From Bacteroidales bacterium M3 (GTDB lineage: Bacteria; Bacteroidota; Bacteroidia; Bacteroidales; Muribaculaceae): DNA of 11,352 nt. Position 1 is the stretch's first letter; every line of letters starts with the position of its first letter. The notes under the pieces are model-generated. The model was not told the DNA's origin. It saw only the letters and a list, made by a program, of their open reading frames with translations, and made no database searches. The position numbers were made by a program, and so were the translations under genes. Shown here in pieces: positions 1 to 7,036 of this stretch. The DNA lies in NCBI GenBank assembly GCA_001689445.1, contig LUJN01000001.1:1-11352 (forward strand), read 5' to 3'.

Positions 1-120
1 TTTCATCACCCCAAATGTCCACCCCGCCAAATATGCGGTTATGTGCGCTGTGGCTCACTTGGCTCGGGCAGCAGAAAGTAGGGGGGTACAGAACCCTCCG
101 CCGCCTCTGCAGGTAACGTC
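1..120. other. Non-coding window edge with a GTAG-headed hairpin
   Basis: No gene is supported here. A frame on the plus strand is open from base 2 to a TGA at 134-136, but that stop lies inside the downstream terminator hairpin and the frame has no family signature, so I do not call it. The notable element is GTAG at 78-81, followed at once by an imperfect hairpin: arm 82-87, five-base loop 88-92, arm 93-98, with one G-T pair. This resembles the GTAG-plus-hairpin units at 4137 and 11321, but the arm sequence is unrelated and the copy is isolated. Whether the block is an interspersed repeat cannot be told from one copy. Confidence 0.35.
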
Positions 121-161
121 AAAAAAATCGGCGTGACCGTCTGTCCGGGTCACGCCGATTT
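121..161 (-). terminator. Rho-independent terminator of the alpha-amylase gene
   Basis: A 14-bp perfect stem is formed by 125-138 and 148-161 around a nine-base loop (139-147). Read on the minus strand, the hairpin is followed by seven T residues (127-121). It begins 24 bases after the amylase stop codon at 186-188. The plus strand has no T tract after the stem, so it is expected to work on the minus strand only. Confidence 0.9.
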
Positions 162-185
162 CTATCGGATTGCGGTTATCGCCTC

Positions 186-3100
186 TTAGAGGATTACCTT
201 GGTGCGGTTGATGATGTAGAATCCGTGCTGCAGGTCGTCGATGACATTGAGGCCTGCATATACGGGGCGCACTGTCATCATGCCGTCGGCGCGCACGATG
301 GTGATCTGTCCGTCAGCGGGCGAGTTGACATAGAGCACGCCGCCACGGGCTGTAATCGAGATGGTGCTTGCGCTCACGTCGTCAATGGCGGTGATGGTGA
401 CATAGTTGCCTGTGAAGCCGTTTGCGTCATAGATAGCCTTGTCCTTGATAGGGACGTCGTCGCCTGTCTTCGAGCCGCTGTTGTTGGTGAATATGACGTT
501 GGTGTCGGTGAGGTCCTTGTCGGTGTCGATGACGAGTTTGTAGAGGTTGCGCTCTGAGTCAAATGTCATCTGCTTGCCGGGCCATGCGCCGAGGAAGTCA
601 TTGCCGCCTGTGCCGCCGTAAGCGTAGGCATAGACTGCGCTCCAGTTGCTCGACGAGTTGTCAAAGAAGATGGTGTAGCCGCTGCCGGGAACAGGATCGG
701 GACCCGGATTGGGATTGTCGCCGTTCTCAAATTTCACGGCGGTGGTGGTGGCGCCGTTATCATCCATCACAAATGAACCTGTATAGGCGAGATTGCCGGT
801 CTTGTTCTGGTCACCGTTGGTGTTGAAGATTACATTCTCCACACCTGCAGGCACCTTGATTACCTTGTAGGTTTTGCCGTCGCTGCCGGTAACCGTCTGC
901 ATGGGCTGGCCGGGCCATGAGGTCATGGTGGTGTTGGCATCGCTCCAATAATATACGTTGGCCTTGTCGCCGATATAGGCAAGGTTGTAGTCGCCGGTTA
1001 TAGTCAGGGTGCCAGGTTCGGGTTCGGGGTCTGTACCCTTCTTGGTGTAGGTAAAGCTCTTCACGTCGCCAACGGTGCCGTCGGCTGCCACGGCAAATGC
1101 CTTGACAGTGGTGGTCTCCTCAAGTTTGATGGGGGTGGCGTACTTGTATGAGCTGGCTGAGGGGGCGGTGCCGTCAAGCGTGTAGTAGATGGTCGCGCCG
1201 TTGGAGCTGCTGAGTGTCACGCTCACATTGTCGCTGAAGCGTGTGCCCGATGCGGGATTGGCGTTTACAACCGGCTTGGTGGGGTGGGGGGTCGGGTCAT
1301 CCATGTCGAGCTTCTTGGCAGTAGTGCCGCCGTCATACTCAAAGTAGGTCGTCTCGGTGATGCCCTCGATGTTGCCTGTCTGTGCACCGTTGTTGTTGAA
1401 GATGATATTCACGCTCTCCTCTCCGGGGAAGTCGATGTAGTAGAATGTCTGCCCGTTGACGGTTGCGGTCTGGCTGAGTGCCTGGCCGGGCCATTCGCCG
1501 TTGAGGGCGGTGGTGGTGCCGGTCTTCCATGCGTATACGTGGGGAGCGGAGGGGGCTTTAACATAAACGGTGATGACAGCGTTGGGGTCAACCTTCTTGT
1601 AGGTCACCGAGCCGTTGGCATTACCCTCCTTGCCGGTAGCTGTCCAGCTTACGGTCACGCTCTCGCCATAGCCCAGGCCCTCGCCAACAGTGAAGGTTTT
1701 GGCCTGTCCGGCGGTGATAGTCTGCTGTGCCTGGGTACCGACCTTGATTGTGCCCGAGGTGGCCCCTGCGGTCAAGGTGGCTGTCACGGTGAGGGTCTCG
1801 GTCTTGAACGAGCCGCCGTTGGGGCTGAATGTCATGCCCACGCTCTCGTCGACGGCATCCTCCTTGGTGTAGAAGAACGATGCGCCCGGGTCGGTGGCCG
1901 TGGGGCTGCCGCCCTGTGCTACAGGACTGGAGGAGTAGATGAACATGCCCTCCTCGGCTACCTTGCCGCCGGTCCAGTCTTTGACAAGGACGCGGAGCTG
2001 GCCCTGGGTGCTGGGAGCGTCAACGGTGATTGAGCCGCCGCCGTTGTAGGTTTTGCCGGTCACGATGTCGGTGTAGGTGCCTGCGGGTACATTGCTGAAT
2101 GTCGCGCCGCCGTTGACGGCTACGAGTGCGTAGCTGTCCTTGTAGGCGCGCTTGAATGCCCAGCCGCCGTTGGCCTCGCAGCCGTCAAATGTGTACTGGC
2201 CCTTGCGGAGTGCGGGCACGGCGGCACGTATCTTGTTGAGCTGCTGGATGTGGTGGGCGAGGTCGCCTTTGAGGGTCGCTGCCACCTGTCCGGTTGCTGT
2301 GTACTGTGCGAAGTCAGTGGCTTTCACGTCGCCCTCGAGGTAGTGGCCGAAGTAGGCGCGGCCCGTCTCGCTGAGCTGTGTGCCCATGCCGTCGTCAATA
2401 ATCTTGCCCTTCTGGAACTCGACCTCGGAACCATAGTAGAGACAGGGGACGCCACGGAAGGTGAACATCCACGAGAGGTTCTCGGCCCATTGTGCTGTGC
2501 CGCCGTTGAAACGTATGCCGTCGTTGGGGCCGGGACCGTAGTCGTGGGAGTCTACATACACTACGTTGAACGATGCGTCGTTGTAGTAGTTGTCCTGCTG
2601 GATAATTCCCTGTATCGCCCCTACGTTTGAGAAGCTGTAGTGCACGGGGAAGTCGATCACGTTGAAGCCTGATGCCTGCGAGTAGTCTGGCTCGTGCCAT
2701 TGGCCGTTCTGCATCAGCACGTTGTTGGAGCGGGGCTTGTCCTTGGTGTCGCTTTCGCAGACAGCCATAGGCCCTACAGGGGTGTCGTGACCCTCGGGAA
2801 GGTTCTGCTGACGCCACCATGCGGGGTCGCCGTCAAACTCGTCGAGAAGCGACTGGTCCGACTTCCAGGTGTAGAAGTAGCTCGAGAGGTTGGGCTGGCT
2901 GCGGTAAACGACGCTGCCCTGGAAACGCTGGCATACCTCACCGAACATGTAGAACGGCGCGCCGTTGAGACGCTTGTCCTTGTACTTCTCGCCCAGTGCC
3001 TGGAACTGCGGTATAAACTGCTTGTTGAACGTAAGCGGGGAGATGTGACCCGATGTGTCGATGCGGAACGCGTCGACGCCCATCTCGATAAACTTGCCAT

Positions 3101-3908
3101 AGCACTCGACGATATACTCAGCCACGTCGTTGTTTTCGGTGTTGAGGTCCACGCAGTCGCCGGCTATCTGTCCCCACCAGCGGTTGGGAAGGTCCCAGTT
3201 CCAGCCTGTGCCGTAATGATGGTAATAGTTGTTGGGTTCATACTCGGGGTTCTTGAAATATTTCCAGCGCACGCTGTACTGCGTGGTGGCCCCGCTATTG
3301 GGGAGCTTCCAGTAGCTTGCGCCGCCGAGACGGTCGTTGTCAGGTATCATGCAGGCCTCGATGTTGGCCTGGTTGCGAATGTTCTGGTTGCGGGTAAAGA
3401 GCGGGTTGAGCTTTGTCTCGCCGAAGTTGCCGGTGTGCTGGAGCACAACGTCGAGGACAATCTTCATGCCCTTGGCGTGGGCGGCGTCGATGAGGTCCTG
3501 GAACTTGACATCCTTCTCCGAGCCCCACTCGGTGCGGCTCTCATAGCGGAGGTCAACCTTGGAGAAATCCATGGCGTGATAGCCGTGGTAGTCGATACCC
3601 GAGCCGTTCTGTACCACAGGGGTAATCCAGATGGCGGTGAAACCGAGAGCCTTGATGTAGTCGAGCTTCTCGATGAGTCCGGCGAAGTCGCCGCGCCATC
3701 CCGGGTCCTTGGAAGCGATCTGCTTCTCCTGCTTGTCCCAGGTACATACATTGTTCTTGGGGTCTCCGTCATAAAAACGGGTCGTCATGGCGAAATAGAT
3801 GGTCTCGTCGCGGAAGTCGGTGCGGTCGCCTACAAACGTGGCGGCGTTAGAACCGAGAGCTGCAAGTGCCATCGTTCCACCCAATAAGTAATTGCGTAAT
3901 TTTCCCAT
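186..3908 (-). CDS. Secreted multimodular GH13 alpha-amylase with CBM26-like modules and T9SS C-terminal signal
   Basis: This 1240-residue enzyme should hydrolyse internal alpha-1,4 bonds of starch or glycogen outside the cell. Residues 1-22 form a Sec signal peptide ending SNA/A, with no lipobox cysteine, unlike the outer-membrane lipoprotein SusG. The GH13 barrel spans about 24-560: region I DVVLQH at 153-158, region II AFRID with nucleophile D284, region III FGE with acid/base E324, region IV SHD with D456, and GVPCLYYGSE at 486-495. A C-terminal beta domain follows to about 645. Then come a chitobiase-C/Fn3-like domain (about 692-772), a CBM26-like module (778-868), a second chitobiase-C-like domain (884-956), and CBM26-like modules at 966-1060 and 1076-1172. 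Each CBM has a WPG motif (W806, W998, W1109) and an IFxNN/IFNTN strand. Pro/Asp-rich linkers separate the modules. Residues 1180-1240 resemble a type A T9SS sorting domain ending GFYIINRTKVIL. It is monocistronic, with its own terminator. Region I has Gln and region IV Ser where Asn is usual. The general function is secure; exact glucan preference is not. Confidence 0.96.
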   Translation of the reverse strand: MGKLRNYLLGGTMALAALGSNAATFVGDRTDFRDETIYFAMTTRFYDGDPKNNVCTWDKQEKQIASKDPGWRGDFAGLIEKLDYIKALGFTAIWITPVVQNGSGIDYHGYHAMDFSKVDLRYESRTEWGSEKDVKFQDLIDAAHAKGMKIVLDVVLQHTGNFGETKLNPLFTRNQNIRNQANIEACMIPDNDRLGGASYWKLPNSGATTQYSVRWKYFKNPEYEPNNYYHHYGTGWNWDLPNRWWGQIAGDCVDLNTENNDVAEYIVECYGKFIEMGVDAFRIDTSGHISPLTFNKQFIPQFQALGEKYKDKRLNGAPFYMFGEVCQRFQGSVVYRSQPNLSSYFYTWKSDQSLLDEFDGDPAWWRQQNLPEGHDTPVGPMAVCESDTKDKPRSNNVLMQNGQWHEPDYSQASGFNVIDFPVHYSFSNVGAIQGIIQQDNYYNDASFNVVYVDSHDYGPGPNDGIRFNGGTAQWAENLSWMFTFRGVPCLYYGSEVEFQKGKIIDDGMGTQLSETGRAYFGHYLEGDVKATDFAQYTATGQVAATLKGDLAHHIQQLNKIRAAVPALRKGQYTFDGCEANGGWAFKRAYKDSYALVAVNGGATFSNVPAGTYTDIVTGKTYNGGGSITVDAPSTQGQLRVLVKDWTGGKVAEEGMFIYSSSPVAQGGSPTATDPGASFFYTKEDAVDESVGMTFSPNGGSFKTETLTVTATLTAGATSGTIKVGTQAQQTITAGQAKTFTVGEGLGYGESVTVSWTATGKEGNANGSVTYKKVDPNAVITVYVKAPSAPHVYAWKTGTTTALNGEWPGQALSQTATVNGQTFYYIDFPGEESVNIIFNNNGAQTGNIEGITETTYFEYDGGTTAKKLDMDDPTPHPTKPVVNANPASGTRFSDNVSVTLSSSNGATIYYTLDGTAPSASSYKYATPIKLEETTTVKAFAVAADGTVGDVKSFTYTKKGTDPEPEPGTLTITGDYNLAYIGDKANVYYWSDANTTMTSWPGQPMQTVTGSDGKTYKVIKVPAGVENVIFNTNGDQNKTGNLAYTGSFVMDDNGATTTAVKFENGDNPNPGPDPVPGSGYTIFFDNSSSNWSAVYAYAYGGTGGNDFLGAWPGKQMTFDSERNLYKLVIDTDKDLTDTNVIFTNNSGSKTGDDVPIKDKAIYDANGFTGNYVTITAIDDVSASTISITARGGVLYVNSPADGQITIVRADGMMTVRPVYAGLNVIDDLQHGFYIINRTKVIL

Positions 3909-3957
3909 ATTGGAATGAATAACAGGTTAAGAAATTATTATAGAGTTATGTCTATGG

Positions 3958-3965
3958 CAAAGATA
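3958..3965 (-). promoter_or_regulatory. Candidate -7 element of the amylase promoter
   Basis: On the minus strand this reads TATCTTTG, an exact match to the Bacteroidetes -7 consensus TAnnTTTG, about 50 bases before the ATG. The nearest upstream TTG (3982-3980) is only 14 bases away, short of the usual 19-21, so the -33 half is weak. Having only a -7 element could mean that a regulator is required, but that is inference. Confidence 0.45.
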
Positions 3966-4012
3966 AATAAGTGAAAATACAATCAGTAGAGAGTGTAATA
4001 ATCAAACTGTCA

Positions 4013-4020
4013 CAAAGGTA
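4013..4020 (-). promoter_or_regulatory. Second candidate -7 element upstream of the amylase
   Basis: The minus strand reads TACCTTTG, again an exact TAnnTTTG, about 105 bases before the amylase ATG. No TTG lies 18-21 bases upstream. It is an alternative to the element at 3958-3965; the sequence cannot decide which is used, or whether both are. Confidence 0.3.
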
Positions 4021-4136
4021 GAACTTATTTTCCATATAGGCGACTGTTTCAGTAGACTTTTTAGCGGAAATGTTCATCATGTTAGCTGTATTTAACACAA
4101 TTTATGAAAAACATAGGCCTAGCCTTCCCTCTCCCT

Positions 4137-4215
4137 GTAGGGACGTTCCCTGGAACGTCCGTGGCTAAATGCTGGTACTTAAACAATTCGCGGACGCTAC
4201 AGGTGGCGTCTCTAC
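4137..4215. repeat. REP/BIME-like doublet: two inward-facing GTAG-headed hairpins
   Basis: The left unit is GTAG (4137-4140) followed directly by a perfect 9-bp inverted repeat, GGACGTTCC (4141-4149) and GGAACGTCC (4152-4160), separated only by CT. The right unit is the same design on the opposite strand: CTAC at 4212-4215 is GTAG on the minus strand, followed by arms 4211-4203 and 4200-4192 (minus strand AGACGCCAC and GTAGCGTCC), also separated by CT. The arms differ in sequence between the units, but pairing is kept with G-T wobbles. About 31 bases lie between the two. GTAG at the foot of a hairpin and paired inverted units are the hallmarks of REP/BIME elements handled by RAYT nucleases in proteobacteria; assignment to that class here is inference. 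A related partial copy occurs at 11321-11352. Confidence 0.72.
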
Positions 4216-4225
4216 TATGGGCACT

Positions 4226-4259
4226 AAAAAACGAAAGGGATGCCGTAGAGGCATCCCTT
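4226..4259 (-). terminator. Rho-independent terminator of acpP-fabF
   Basis: A perfect 10-bp stem, 4235-4244 with 4250-4259, encloses a five-base loop. On the minus strand it is followed by TCG and then six T residues (4231-4226). It starts 27 bases after the fabF stop codon and closes the acpP-fabF transcript before the REP-like doublet. Confidence 0.88.
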
Positions 4260-4286
4260 CTATAGATTCCGATAATGGGGAAATAA

Positions 4287-5552
4287 TCAGTCTTTGTATT
4301 TCTTGACGATGATGGTCGCGTTGTGGCCGCCAAAACCGAATGTGTTGGACAGCGCGGCATTCACCGTACGCTTCTGTGCCTTGTCAAAGGTGAAGTTGAG
4401 GCTGTAGTCGATATTCTCGTCCTTGTCTTCCGGGTCATGGTTGATGGTGGGGGGGACGATGTCGTTCTCGACCGACTTGATGCAGAAGATGGCTTCCAAC
4501 GCTCCTGTCGCGCCGAGCAGGTGACCTGTCATCGACTTGGTGGAGCTGATGTTGAGCTTGTAGGCATGGTCGCCGAAAACTTCCTGGATAGCCTTCACCT
4601 CTGACAGGTCGCCGACGGGAGTCGACGTGCCGTGTACGTTGATGTAGTCGATATCCTCGGGCTTCATGCCTGCATCCTCAAGGGCATTCTTCATCGTGAG
4701 CTTTGCTCCGAGACCCTCGGGATGGGTTGCCGTCAGGTGGTATGCGTCGGCCGACATGCCGCCGCCTACTATCTCGGCGTAAATCTTGGCGCCGCGAGCC
4801 TTGGCATGTTCCAGTTCCTCAAGCACAAGCACGGCTGCGCCCTCACCCATCACAAAGCCGTCACGCGAGCCGCTGAAAGGGCGCGATGCCGTTTCGGGGC
4901 TGTCGTTGCGTGTCGACAGGGCGTGCATGGAGTTGAAGCCGCCCACACCTGCGGGATATATAGCCGCTTCCGCACCGCCGGTGACGATAGCGTCAGCCTT
5001 GCCGAGGCGTATCAGGTTGTAGGCGTCGATGATGGCGTTGGTCGAGGTGGCACACGCCGACACTACACCATAGTTGGGCCCGTGATAGCCATACTGCATT
5101 GAGATGTGGCCCGACGCGATGTCGGCAATCATCTTGGGGATGAAGAACGGGTTATACTTGGGACCCTGCTCCGCACCGTTGACTGCATAGTAGCCGGCCT
5201 CCTCCTCAAACGTGTGGAGACCGCCGATGCCGGACGCCACGATGACGCCGACACGGTCGCGGTCGATGCCTTCCGACTCAAGGGCGGCATCTTTGACCGC
5301 CTGCTCGGCCGCCACCATCGCATACTGCGCGTAGAGGTCGAGCTGACGGGCCTTCTTGCGGTCGATATGGTCGGCCACGTTAAAGCCCTTCACCTCGCAG
5401 GCAAACTGGGTCTTGAACTTGGAAGCGTCAAAATGAGTAATAGGCCCGGCACCCGACACTCCGTTGACGGCGGCGTCCCACGTTGTGGCCACGTCGTTGC
5501 CAATCGGGGTAATAGCTCCCAAGCCTGTTACTACGACTCTCTTTAATTCCAT
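4287..5552 (-). CDS. fabF: 3-oxoacyl-[acyl-carrier-protein] synthase II
   Basis: This 421-residue cytoplasmic condensing enzyme elongates acyl-ACP with malonyl-ACP in type II fatty acid synthesis. The thiolase-fold Cys-His-His set is complete: nucleophile C167 in VVSACATS, H307 in NVHGTSTPVGD and H344 in KSMTGHLLGATGA, with the conserved K339 just before it. The C-terminal Gly-rich loop NTFGFGGHNA (403-412) is intact. Length matches the family (about 410-420). The ATG at 5552 gives the expected N-terminus (KRVVVTGLGAITPIG). It lies 25 bases downstream of acpP on the same strand, so the two are presumably cotranscribed and the substrate carrier sits beside the enzyme. It is followed by a terminator; rnc, which I recall following fabF in Bacteroides, is absent. 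FabB is less likely given the acpP linkage and overall sequence. Confidence 0.97.
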   Translation of the reverse strand: MELKRVVVTGLGAITPIGNDVATTWDAAVNGVSGAGPITHFDASKFKTQFACEVKGFNVADHIDRKKARQLDLYAQYAMVAAEQAVKDAALESEGIDRDRVGVIVASGIGGLHTFEEEAGYYAVNGAEQGPKYNPFFIPKMIADIASGHISMQYGYHGPNYGVVSACATSTNAIIDAYNLIRLGKADAIVTGGAEAAIYPAGVGGFNSMHALSTRNDSPETASRPFSGSRDGFVMGEGAAVLVLEELEHAKARGAKIYAEIVGGGMSADAYHLTATHPEGLGAKLTMKNALEDAGMKPEDIDYINVHGTSTPVGDLSEVKAIQEVFGDHAYKLNISSTKSMTGHLLGATGALEAIFCIKSVENDIVPPTINHDPEDKDENIDYSLNFTFDKAQKRTVNAALSNTFGFGGHNATIIVKKYKD

Positions 5553-5577
5553 TTATAGATGTGTGGTGGAAGAGATA

Positions 5578-5817
5578 TTACTTGTTGGTCTCAGCCTCGA
5601 TGTAGGAGATAGCGTCGCCTACAGTCTGGATGCCTTCGGCCTTGTCATCGGGAATTGTGATGCCAAATTCTTTCTCAAACTCCATGATGAGCTCTACGGT
5701 GTCGAGGCTGTCGGCGCCGAGGTCGGTGGTGAATGCAGCGGTTTCAGTTACTTCTGACTCGTCAACGCCGAGTTTGTCAACGATTATAGCTTTAACTCGC
5801 GATACAATTTCTGACAT
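5578..5817 (-). CDS. acpP: Acyl carrier protein
   Basis: A 79-residue acidic protein, the normal ACP length. The DLGADSLDTVEL motif places the 4'-phosphopantetheine attachment site at S37 at the start of helix II, and the helix II acidic residues (E42, E46, E48) that dock FAS enzymes are present. It carries growing acyl chains as thioesters for fatty acid, phospholipid and lipid A synthesis, and must be activated by a holo-ACP synthase that is not in the window. The next gene is fabF, the classic bacterial pairing. The ATG at 5817 fits the conserved start (MSEIVSRVKAIIVDKLGV). The upstream 240 or so bases are AT-rich and non-coding, so this is the first gene of its operon. Confidence 0.97.
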   Translation of the reverse strand: MSEIVSRVKAIIVDKLGVDESEVTETAAFTTDLGADSLDTVELIMEFEKEFGITIPDDKAEGIQTVGDAISYIEAETNK

Positions 5818-5860
5818 AGTAATTACGATTTTAATTAGTAATAGTTCTGTTTTTGCGGTG

Positions 5861-5868
5861 CAAAGTAA
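5861..5868 (-). promoter_or_regulatory. Possible -7 element for acpP-fabF
   Basis: The minus strand reads TTACTTTG, one mismatch from TAnnTTTG, about 44 bases before the acpP ATG in an AT-rich stretch. Only a TTT, not TTG, lies about 20 bases further upstream. It is the best match I found in this spacer, but it is not strong. Confidence 0.33.
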
Positions 5869-6115
5869 GCAATTTTAATTCAATTACTAAAACTTTGGAG
5901 GCACAAAGTTGTATAAAATGTGCAAATGAGGCTCGTTTTATGGTTCTACAGTAGGTTTTACGGGCTTTTTTGCCATGAATGACGGCATTCGGGTAGGGAT
6001 ATCGTTCTGTTACAATGGAGTTACATTGCAGAAAATCAGCCCGTCACGTTGAACTGTTTTGGCCGACGTGATGTTTAAGGTAGAGAATTATCGGCAATAT
6101 TTTATATTAATGTCT

Positions 6116-6997
6116 ATGAAAGTATCATATCTTATTGTAGGAGTGTCGGCATTGTTTATGGCCGCTTGCTCCAATGGCGCTGACAAGGGCGTGACGGCAG
6201 GTCCTAAGGCTTCTTCCACGGAAATGGCTTCTTCCGCAGGTGCATCGGACGGAATATCCGATTTTGAAGTGAGGCAGACATTTAAGAGTGTCGCCCGTAA
6301 CTATAATGTGACTGCCGCGACAGGCGATAATGATTGGCTGAAGGATGCCGGGATATCGGCTTCGGTCGCAGTGCAGTGGCCCGATAAGTTGGGCGATGTA
6401 GACCTTTCGGCCATGCAGGATTCAATAGTCGAGATGGTTGCCGACACCACTGCCTACGGTCGTGACATAGACAAGGCGATGATGGCGTATGTCTCCAATA
6501 TCGACGGCACCGAAGGTTGCACGCTGACGAGGATTGACTCCGTGCCCGATGCTCCAAAGATTGCCGCCCAGACAACGGTGTCGTTCAAGGTGCTCACACG
6601 CCGTCTGGCGGTCGTTGAGCGCGCTTTCTACAGCTATCAGGGTGGGGCGCATGGCGACTATGGCTCCAGGTTTATCAATTTTGACCTCTCTACGGGTAAG
6701 GCTCTCGGCTATGACGGCATTTTCAAGGCCGGCACTGCCGACAGCGTGCGTCAGGCCGTGACCGAGTCGTTGCTCGCCAGATATAATGTATCCAAGGTCT
6801 CTGACCTCGACAACTGCGGCATCTTCTCGGCCAATCTCTATGTCACCCGTAATGTGTGGCTCGATGGAGACGACATAGTGTTCTATTACAACATCTATGA
6901 AATCGCCCCCTATGCCGCCGGCCCCATAGAAGTGCGCGTTCCCGCATGGAAAGTCGAGTCGCTGCTCACTCCCGCTGCAGCAGCGATCCTCCTCTGA
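6116..6997 (+). CDS. DUF3298-type (RsiV/PdaC-like) lipoprotein of unknown function
   Basis: A 293-residue predicted lipoprotein. The signal peptide MKVSYLIVGVSALF is followed by lipobox MAAC with the lipidated cysteine at C18, so the mature protein is membrane-anchored facing the periplasm or exterior. A low-complexity Ser/Ala/Gly linker runs to about residue 47. The C-terminal half carries DUF3298 features: SYQGGAHGDYG (173-183), FDLSTGKAL (189-197) and NIYEIAPYAAGP (259-270), ending in a short strand before the stop. An N-terminal DUF4163-like half is plausible for about 50-165. Homologous domains occur in the anti-sigma factor RsiV, where they bind lysozyme, and in deacetylase PdaC; there is no transmembrane anti-sigma region or deacetylase domain here, so neither function should be transferred. 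The frame is open back to a TTG at 6059, but the signal peptide fixes the start at 6116 (or ATG 6110). It is divergent from acpP and monocistronic. Confidence 0.85.
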   Translation: MKVSYLIVGVSALFMAACSNGADKGVTAGPKASSTEMASSAGASDGISDFEVRQTFKSVARNYNVTAATGDNDWLKDAGISASVAVQWPDKLGDVDLSAMQDSIVEMVADTTAYGRDIDKAMMAYVSNIDGTEGCTLTRIDSVPDAPKIAAQTTVSFKVLTRRLAVVERAFYSYQGGAHGDYGSRFINFDLSTGKALGYDGIFKAGTADSVRQAVTESLLARYNVSKVSDLDNCGIFSANLYVTRNVWLDGDDIVFYYNIYEIAPYAAGPIEVRVPAWKVESLLTPAAAAILL

Positions 6998-7036
6998 TAT
7001 AAGTCGAAGACTTTTTTAAGTTAACCCACACTAAGC

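Larger units (their letters stand above)
3909..4286. other. Intergenic region between fabF and the amylase gene
   Basis: This 378-base spacer separates two genes that both read on the minus strand. From left to right it holds two candidate -7 promoter elements for the amylase (3958-3965, 4013-4020), an AT-rich stretch with no recognisable feature (about 4021-4136), a REP-like doublet (4137-4215) and the fabF terminator (4226-4259). A minus-strand open frame (4082-4360) crosses it, but overlaps the 3' end of fabF and runs through both the terminator and the repeat, so I do not treat it as a gene. Confidence 0.7.

Noticed and set aside
2..136. Plus-strand frame open from the window edge, possible 3' end of a gene
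   Set aside because: Its stop lies inside the amylase terminator stem, it has no known domain, and its proline-rich end looks like translated non-coding DNA.
1284..2033. A 249-codon open frame on the plus strand
   Set aside because: It is antisense to the CBM and Ig-like region of the amylase, with low-complexity Gly/Val/Ala composition and no family features.
2694..3887. A 397-codon open frame on the plus strand
   Set aside because: It lies wholly antisense to the GH13 catalytic domain, has no recognisable motif or signal, and reflects the GC-rich codon use of the amylase.
4082..4360. A 92-codon minus-strand frame across the fabF 3' spacer
   Set aside because: It overlaps fabF in another frame and reads through the terminator hairpin and both REP-like hairpins; the open frame is a by-product of the repeat.
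5993..6010. GTAG at 5993-5996 as another REP-like unit
   Set aside because: GATATC follows, but there is no stem of useful length after the GTAG and no match to the spacer words of the other units.
6059..6115. TTG-initiated 19-residue extension of the lipoprotein
   Set aside because: It would put charged residues ahead of a good lipoprotein signal peptide and bury the signal; ATG at 6116 places the lipobox cysteine at residue 18.
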